Source: Cornus controversa
Lineage: Eukaryota; Streptophyta; Magnoliopsida; Cornales; Cornaceae
Length of the DNA: 64,000 nt
Direction of reading: 5' to 3'
NCBI GenBank assembly: GCA_026545225.1
Contig: CM048848.1
Location: 45,404,806-45,468,805 of the forward strand
Position numbers and translations under genes: made by a program. Shown one piece after another: positions 56,621 to 64,000 of this stretch. The notes beneath the pieces are model-generated. The model worked only from the letters and a program-made list of their open reading frames with translations. It did no database searches and was not told where the DNA came from. The stretch's first letter is position 1. Every line of letters starts with the position of its first letter.

Positions 56621-58870
56621 CACATATGTAAATCACACTTATAACATATGCAAAATATTTAAATTCCCATTTCGAAAAATAAATAAAATAAAATAAAATA
56701 TTGCATCTTTACAGTTTGTGATGGTGGTATTACCTTGTCGTTGAAAATAATGGTCCATTGAGGGCATGTACTTTCCATGCTCACTTTCCACACTGTCTTT
56801 AATATGAAAATAATTTATTGAAAAGTTGTACGGATTTATAGTTTATTATATATCAATGCATATACATTTGTATAGATTTACTCTCATATAAATACTCATT
56901 TAAAATGCTACAATATTTATATACACTTGTACATATTTATACTCTTATGTATACTCATTTAACAAGTCATACATACAATAAAACAAATGTCTATATACCT
57001 TTTAAATATACAAAATAAAAAAAAATGATTTTTTATAAAGAATTTCATATGTAAAATACTTTATATGGCATCAAAAGTAAATATTTAGAATTTGTTTGGT
57101 TTAATTTTTTAAAAACAGTTTTATATTTCAGATAAATGAAAACCTAGAAAGTTGTACCAAAAAAAAATTGTTTTGTTGTAAGTTTTATGAAAATTGTTTT
57201 CTAAAAATTCAGTTATAAAAAAACTATTTGTAGAGAATTATCTTTTATAATTTTTTTAAAATAATTTTTTCAAACACAAGAACAACAACAAGATAATGCT
57301 AATGAATAGAGAGTTAGTATAGCTTTGAATATGTGGAGAGATGCTGGGCACTATGATAACAATGAGAACTAAGGATATTGAGTAATGAATGTTCAATATT
57401 TTCTTTTAAATTTTATTTTCAAACTTGTTATAAACTTGTCACTATACTTTTGTGAATGTCCATTGTTTTACATTTGTTATAACTTTTGTTTTTCGTGAAA
57501 ATTATGGTGCGCGCTGCAGTAGTGTAATTTTAATTTTATTTTTATAAAAAAACATGTCTTTATATTCTATATATCTAATATAGTGAGACAAAAATTAGAA
57601 AATATAAAAATATTCCATTTACCATGAACATAATTTTTTTGTCATTAACTTAACATATAATATGAATAAAATAATAAAAGAAGAAACATGGTTTAGCCCA
57701 ATCCAAATCAAACGTTCAACTTTCATTTTGACATATATTACTTAATCATTTTTCGCACTGTTATGAGGAGAGATATATGTAACTTTGTATAAGTTCTTAA
57801 TAATTCTATTGAATAATTCCAAGCAGAAACCATAAATGATAGCTTATCCATTTTACATTATACATGCCCCTTGAACCATTGGTTTTAGTTGTACGCAAAA
57901 ATATAATTCAAGGATACAAATAAATAAAATATATTGAAGAAATCATTATAAGTCTATAAAAATTCATCAAAGTCTCTAATAGAAATCTATACAAATCCAT
58001 GAAAGTCTCTAATAGAAGTCTATACAAATCCATGAAAGTCTGTAATAAAAGTCTATAGAATTCTACTTAAATTTATAAAAATTCATGAAAGTTTGTCATT
58101 TAAAAAATTTCTTTCAATATTCTTTAAAATCCTAATTGAATACACTATTATTATAGTATTTCAACTAAAAATATTATGAATAAATATTAACTTAACAATG
58201 ATCTTTACTATAATCAAATTATTAAATAAAAATTACTAATATCTCCACATATAATATGCACTATGGTGTTTGTATCACTATGTATATTCTTAATAATTTA
58301 TGCAAGATTACATGACGAGTCTTCGGTTTATTTTCTCTCTTAGGTCATGACTAGTCTTTTTTCAATAGAAAAAAAAAAAATCTTCTTCAATGTAAACAAG
58401 GATTCATATTTCTTTAAATTGATAATTTTTAAAAGAGTAAAGTAAAAAAAAATTGCTATGTAAAAAATGTGCAAAAAAACACTTCTGTTCTTTAGTAAGT
58501 GTATATAAATTTTTATAATTTTAAAATTTGGAATAAATTGCCCCTATTGTATATATCCATTAGAAATTTGTCATTGATGATGTGGGTCTCTTTTTGTCAT
58601 GTTTTAATTTAATTTTATTTTATTTATAAAGTAAAAGTACTTTATTCATTTCATTATTTAAATTTTTTGAAATTAAAGATTTATTCTTATTTGCATAAAT
58701 TAAAAAATACATAAATTTTGCCAACAACTATAGTGTTAAAAAAATTATATATTGAAAACTGAATTTAAAATGATTTAGTTTTATTCTGAAATTATTTAAA
58801 TTCATAGAAAATTGAACCAAAAACGCCCCCTTGATGCAATCTAAAGCTTTTGAGACTTGAGAGGCGTCTA
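56621..58870. other. Very AT-rich intergenic DNA, no gene seen
   Basis: Homopolymer-rich. A short repeat AATCCATGAAAGTCT(C/G)TAAT(A)G occurs about three times at 57955-58080. No frames longer than chance. Confidence 0.55.
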
Positions 58871-58897
58871 ATTGGGTTTAGGGTTTAACAGCCCTGG

Positions 58898-58933
<36 letters not shown>

Positions 58934-59479
58934 GAACACATCCTTGAGACTGTCCTCTCAGTCCTTCTCAGTCTCCATCAGTTTGCAAGACCACCTATTG
59001 GGCAGCCTTACCAGCAACAGCAAGGTTCGTCTACGTTCCAATATCTCTCTCTCTCCCTGTCTCTCTCTCCATCTCTATCTCTATAACGTGAAACGCTGTG
59101 GATTCTCGTAATTTGGTGTTATATATAGGTGTGTTCAGTATTGATTATGTGAATGATTAATTATTGTTTCTTTTCCTGTAATTGTTCTTTTATACTATAA
59201 GAGTAAGTCTATCACAAGCCACTCTCATTAAGCTCGAGCCCCGAGAGTTGCACGTCTTAGATGCAATGAATGAGTGCGTGAGCTCATGTGAGAACTCCCC
59301 CAATAGCTTTTATCTTATATACTATAATTGAAGCTTTACTATTCAATCTGAATTCCTTTTCTGGTTATCTCATCAATTTAGTTAATTTGTCAAACAGGAT
59401 CGCAATTCCAAATTTTATAAATACAAATATTATATTAATATAAGTTATTGTTTTAAATTAGATACCAACTATTTTTAAC
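58871..59479. other. CT/CA microsatellites and possible gene leader
   Basis: (CT)n at about 58899-58917 is followed by (CA)n to about 58934 and pyrimidine-rich DNA to 59085. The composition resembles a transcribed leader with a possible donor AAG/GTTCG at 59022, but no coding exon follows in the window. The 79-codon frame at 58872-59111 is largely microsatellite. Confidence 0.4.
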
Positions 59480-59674
59480 ACTCGGTAGGATGGCGGGGGA
59501 TATTCATAGATTCATGTTCACAATGGTTTACGCCGGCTGTCAAGTTACGTAGCGCAACCCTCCTCTTTTATCCAGGCTTGGGAATGGAAACAATAGTTGT
59601 TGTTGTTGTAGGATGGAGGGGTCACTATGCAATATTGGATGAAATCATAGGGGTCTATATGCACGTGACACGCT

Positions 59675-60682
59675 TTAGATATCAAGAAAGTCCACTACTT
59701 GATCATCTAATGTACAATTTTTCCCGTATACCAAAAAAAATAAAAGAGTTAAAATATTGTATTTGAGAGACCAAATAGAAGACTCCACATCCTCGAAGCG
59801 CCTCCTATTCCTCTCTTGCCACAAACCCCACCATAAACAAAGGGGAGTGGCCATCCAAGCATCCCTGGCTCGGCTATCCACTAAACACCCTCTCCAAGCC
59901 TCGATCATATCCTTTGTGGATCTGGGAAACACCCAGGCCATACCAAACACAGCCAAGAACAGAGACCAAACGTCGCTCGCCACTGGACAATGCAAGAGAA
60001 GATGGTTCACCGTTTCTTCTGACCTCTTGCACATGCAACACCAATTCATCATAATTCGACCCCTTCTCCAGAGTTTATCAATGGTAAGAATCTTTCCTAA
60101 GGTGATTCTGTAGAAGGAATGGACCTCAAAGGTTTCCCTCTTGGAACTCGTCCAAATCATCTCATCCATCCCCTCCCCCTCGATCACCTGAATACAAAAC
60201 GGTCAGAAACTTCGCTACCTCTGTAAGCTCCCAGTCATGAAAAGCCCTATGAAAACTCACATCCCAAGTCAATCTTCCGCTATCAAGCTGATAACAGTCG
60301 GCTACTAAGACTTGTCTATTCGATGCAATCCTGAATAGTCGAGGAAACCTACAGGCCAAAGATAGATCCCCACACCAAACATCCTCCCCAAAACTAATAT
60401 GTCTCCCATTTCTTACCCTAAATCGAATGAGTTTAGAAAACTCATCCCATCCTTTCTGAATACATTTCCAACCCCCACCCCCACAGGAAGGTTCAACTCC
60501 ATAGACTGCCAACAACCAACTCCTTCCCCACTCAGGCAAATAACAACCCTCCTCCACAATCTAGACCTCTCGACTCTGAAACGCCAGAGCCATTTGTCCA
60601 ATAACGCCTTATTGAATAGTTCTAACCTCCTTATTCCTAGACCCCCTTTCTGAATCGGGGTACACACCTTCTCCCATCTCAC
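59675..60682 (-). pseudogene. LINE ORF2 C-terminal region with zf-RVT
   Basis: Frames contain KGGLGIRRLELFNKALLDKW, FRVRNGRHISFGEDVWCGD, then CCMCKRSEETVNHLLLHC, the zinc-finger-like block at the end of plant L1 ORF2. The coding sequence ends at about 59675. Two frame changes. Confidence 0.85.
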
Positions 60683-60698
60683 CAGGTGGTATTTGAAC

Positions 60699-61802
60699 TC
60701 ATCTCCTAAACCGCCACAAAAACTTGCTTTGAATCATCTCAAGCCTCCTCACAACTGACATCGGCAACAAAAATAAGGACAGGAAATATGTTGGAAGATT
60801 CGAAAGAGTGCTCTTCATTAGAGTAAGGCGCCCTCCTTTTGTTAGATGCTGTTTTTTCCAACTTGCAAGCCTCCTCTCAAACTGCTCTACAACTGGGTCC
60901 CAAGTGGAAACCATTCTCAACGACGCTCCCAACAACATCCCCAAATAAGAAGTTGGAAGTGAACCAACTCCGCAACCCAGAATGTCAGCAAACTCGTGTA
61001 TTTCCTCCACTACCCCAACTGGCACCAACTCGCTCTTTCCAATATTGATTTTCAGGTCAGACATTGTCTGAAAGCATATCAAAATATACTTCAAATGTCT
61101 CAGTTGATCATCCCTCGCATCATAAAAAGCAATGGTGGTCTGCATAAAGAATATGTGACACCACTAAATGGTTAGGCTCTCTTCCTACAAGAAAGCCTCT
61201 AATGATCCCTAACTCCTCTGCCCTTTTCATCATCCTACTAAAGGCTTCCATGACGATGAAAGAAGATAATGGATCTCCCTGCCTCAGGCCTCGAGAGCTA
61301 AGGAAAAAAACCAGCTGGGGTTTCATTCACCAAAATAGAGAATTGGACTGTCGAAATACATTGGTGGATCCATCTCCTCCATCTAGTCTAATAAATACAG
61401 CAAGAAATCCTAGCTTACATGGTCATATGCCTTTTCAATATCCAACTTGCATACGATTTCCGGTAGGCCGCTTCTGATCCTTGCCTCCACACACTCACTA
61501 GCAATCAGCACTGAATCCAGAATCTGTCTGCCTCCCACAAAAGAATTCTGTGTGTCTGAAATCACCACATCTAAGACCCTCCTCAACCGATTAGCTAGAA
61601 TTTTAGCATAGACCTTATAGATCACGCCCACCAAGCTAATTGGCCTAAAATCTTTCGCATCAATAGCTCCACCCTTCTTTGGGATAAGGGCGATAAAGGA
61701 TGCATTCAAGCTCCTTTCAAAATACCCTGTTGAGTGGAACTCGCTGAGGGCCTCCATCACTTCCACCTTAACCACTTCCCAATTCTGATGCATTAAAGCC
61801 AT
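60699..61802 (-). pseudogene. LINE ORF2 reverse transcriptase domain
   Basis: Motifs [50 protein letters not shown], then in another frame SRGLRQGDPLS and SHILYADHHCFL where active elements have (F/Y)ADD. The second catalytic Asp is thus His. Further on SYLGMLLG and GRLTLMKSTLSNLPTYFLSL. Several frameshifts. Confidence 0.87.
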
Positions 61803-62305
61803 TATGAAGCCATCAGGCCGGGAGCTTTATCCCCGGCACAACTCCTCAAAGCCTCCATCGCCTCGTCTTCCTCAAAGGGTCTCTCCACCAAATCCTTATC
61901 CTCCTCTGATATACTTGCAAACTCAAGACCACCCAACAAAGGCCTGAATCTAGAGGTTTCTGTATAAAGCTACTGATAGAAGGTCACAATCCCTCTCTGG
62001 ATGTCTCCCGCTCTAGATAATAGGTTCCCATCAATTCGGATCTTGCCTATGTGATTTCCCTTCTAAGCATTCGTAAGTCTATGGAAGAAATTGGTGTTCC
62101 GATCCCCTTCTTTCAACCACAGTGCTCTGGACTTCTGTCTCCAAGAAATTTCCTCCATCATTGCAATCTCCCCAAACTCAGCCTTTCATTCCTCCCTTCT
62201 GCAAACCTCCATTTCACTAAGGCCCCCTTCCCCCTCCTTACAATCAAGCTCTAATATTTCAGATAGAGCTCTGTTCTTATGCCAATTAAGATTGCCGAAG
62301 TCTTC

Positions 62306-63183
62306 CTAGTTCCACTTTTTAATATCTTCCTTCAACCGCGTTAGTTTATTATGTGTCAATCGGTAGCTGGCGTTGCCCCTACAATCATAGCTTGCCCACC
62401 AATTTTGAACTTTATCTTTGAAACCCTCTGCTTTTAACAACATGTTTTCAAACCGGAAAGGAGATCTCCCTCTGCTCAAACCTCCACAATCCAAAATAAT
62501 GGGAATATGATCCGAGACCGCTCTAGCTAAAGCTACTTGAGCCACATCTAGAAACTTCTCCTCCAAATCACCAGAAATTAGAAATCTATCGAGTCGAGAA
62601 AGTGTAGGATTCTCTTTACCGCTCGACCAAGTATATCGAGCACCTTCCATTGGGAGGTCAATCAGCTGATGAGCGTCGATGAATTCGGAAAACTCCCACA
62701 TCGCTAGCGTTCTTCTCCCCCCTGAAGATCTCTCACTGGGATCCCTTATCTCATTAAAGTCTCCTCCCCCACACCACGGGCCTGACCACCTCAATCTAAC
62801 AGACTTTAAATCCTCCCACAACCCTCTCCTCTCCACACCCCCAACCGATCCATACACCCCGGAGAAAATTAAGTGGGATCCATCCTCCAAAGAATAGAAA
62901 AGAGATAAAGAAGCCTTCCTTTCCACGAATTGACTTTTGAGACCCACCTCTTATCCCAAAGAACCACGATGCCCCCTGCCGACCCTACTGCTTCAAGAGC
63001 CTCCCATTCAATGAATCTACCTCCCCACAAGCTCCTCATCAGTCCATCCGTCACATCAGCTATCTTGGATTCTTGCAGGCATACAATGTGCGCCTCCTAC
63101 CTACGGATTAGGGACTTCACCACTCTCCTATTGTTTGGATCATTTAGCCCCTGGAAGTTCCACGTCACTATTTTAAGCTTCAT
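62306..63183 (-). pseudogene. LINE ORF2 endonuclease domain
   Basis: It begins near ATG 63183 with KLKIVTWNFQGLND, then an in-frame stop, CLQES, GGIVVLWD, GDFNEIRDPSERSSGG, YTWSSG, LSRLDRFLIS and SDHIPIILD. These are the Asn, Glu, Asp and His motifs of APE-type endonucleases. The frame changes at about 62950. Not functional as it stands. Confidence 0.85.
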
Positions 63184-63269
63184 AACACACTAGTTCTTTC
63201 CCTCTCCCCTCCCCCAACCTACCTCCACTACTCCTCTCTCTCCTCCCACCATTCCTCCCTAGAAAGCAC

Positions 63270-63450
63270 GGACACTTCGTATAGGAGTGTCGTGCCCGTG
63301 TCGGACACTCGGACACTTCTCGGACACGTGTCGGACACTCCATAGAAGTGTCCTGGAATTTTTTTTTTTAGGACACGCGGGGGACACGGCGGGGACACGG
63401 CAAGGACACGTGGGGGACACGGCAAGGACACGCAGGGGACACGGCAGGGT
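63270..63450. repeat. GGACACG-motif cluster
   Basis: A dense array of CGGACACTT, CGGACACGTG, GGGGACACGG and CAAGGACACG motifs. It is related in layout to the GGATACG clusters at 10.1 and 30.3 kb; an AT-rich stretch follows as in those copies. Overlapping open frames on both strands are products of the repeat. Confidence 0.7.
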
Positions 63451-64000
63451 ACATTTTGTAATTTTTAAAAGTGCAAATAAACCCCTGAACTTTTCCAAAG
63501 TTACAAAAAGACCCCTTTGAACTATTTTTTTAATCATTTCAGCCCCTCATCTTCTAAAAGTTGACATCTTGACCCCTTGAAATAACTATAATGACATATA
63601 TACCATTTAGTATGACTATTATGCCCTTTTCTATATAAATATAGTATTTTCTAAAATAAAAAATTTTAAAAATAAAAAATAGTTAGATAAAATTCCTAAA
63701 TAATAAATTTAGAAACAAAAAAATAAAAAAGCCAATAGAACTTTATTTAACATAAATTCATAATGATTTAATTGGTAGTTTGTATTTAAACTTATTTGTT
63801 TGATATTAGAAAAATGAGTAATATGCAAGATTCTAGTAGTGGATGAATATAATGAACATCCTTTTTGAAAATACATTAATTGTTTGATAATAAATTGAAG
63901 TATTTGTGTGATTTATTATTTTTTATTGTTAGATTTACGGTATTGTAGATATTGGTTAACTTGTTGAATATATATTAATATATTATTTCATAACCGTATT
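63451..64000. other. AT-rich DNA to the window end
   Basis: GTACATTTTGTAATTTTTAAAAG and AAAAAGACCCCTTTGAAC stretches follow the GGACACG cluster and may be its internal part. No gene seen. Confidence 0.5.

Larger units (their letters stand above)
59480..63240 (-). mobile_element. Decayed L1-type LINE retrotransposon, ORF2 only
   Basis: Minus-strand pieces in L1 order: endonuclease (63183-62306), reverse transcriptase (about 61802-60699), connection and zf-RVT region (60682-59675), each in different frames with stops. ORF1 is absent, so the element is 5'-truncated near 63190-63240. The left (3') limit is unclear: GTTGTTGTTGTTG at 59597-59609 and a GCAACCCTCCTC block at 59553 may belong to its tail. 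Confidence 0.88.

Noticed and set aside
63228-63537. Overlapping frames in the GGACACG cluster
   Set aside because: All are translations of a short repeat, open in several frames on both strands.
1-64000. CRISPR array, bacterial operon or prokaryotic defence system
   Set aside because: All repeats are satellites, minisatellites or plant mobile elements, and the genes are eukaryotic with an intron or plant-specific domains.

Overview
The window is nuclear DNA of a flowering plant, most likely a eudicot. The evidence is a DYW-type pentatricopeptide (PPR) gene, tau-class glutathione S-transferase (GST) genes with the usual single intron, a fasciclin-like (FLA) gene, and plant copia, gypsy, LINE, TRIM and Helitron remains in AT-rich spacer. 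I cannot name the species. No tRNA, rRNA, CRISPR or prokaryotic feature was seen.

Layout. 1-8136: gene-free left flank. It holds a minisatellite, two copies of a ~0.6 kb dispersed repeat, and a decayed minus-strand Ty1/copia element (3715-6757) that splits the second copy and itself carries a TRIM-like insertion. 8137-28294 (copy A) and 28295-45755 (copy B) are a direct tandem segmental duplication of about 20.2 and 17.5 kb. Each copy carries, in order, a Helitron-like AT-rich array, a GGATACG repeat, GST gene(s), a long spacer with decayed LTR-element sequence, a tandem TRIM array, a DYW PPR gene on the minus strand, and the 3' part of an aspartic-protease pseudogene. 45756-47314: a 1559-bp solo LTR with TG...CA ends and an AACAA target duplication. 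47315-47577: the N-terminal piece of the same aspartic-protease pseudogene. 48739-50949: an intact intronless FLA gene with an unusual 69-residue tandem-repeat tail. 50950-59470: gene-free DNA with LTR fragments. 59480-63240: a decayed minus-strand L1-type LINE. 63270-64000: a GGACACG repeat and AT-rich DNA.

The two duplicate copies have diverged in informative ways. Copy A has two GST genes. Copy B has one, with the 5' half of the first and the 3' half of the second, as expected from an unequal exchange that removed about 2.9 kb. The PPR gene is open for 891 codons in copy B but has a 2-bp deletion in copy A. The PPR copies are nearly identical over their last two thirds and clearly more divergent over the first third, as after gene conversion. 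Copy B alone has a 180-bp Helitron-like insertion. The right edge of the duplicated unit lies exactly at the target site of the solo LTR.

The likely functional genes are the three GSTs (cytosolic glutathione conjugation), the copy-B PPR gene (organellar RNA editing) and the FLA gene (cell wall/apoplast). They have no evident shared pathway. I found no convincing new multi-gene system; the interest is in how this locus has been rearranged. Percentages and counts below were made by eye from the printed sequence and are approximate.
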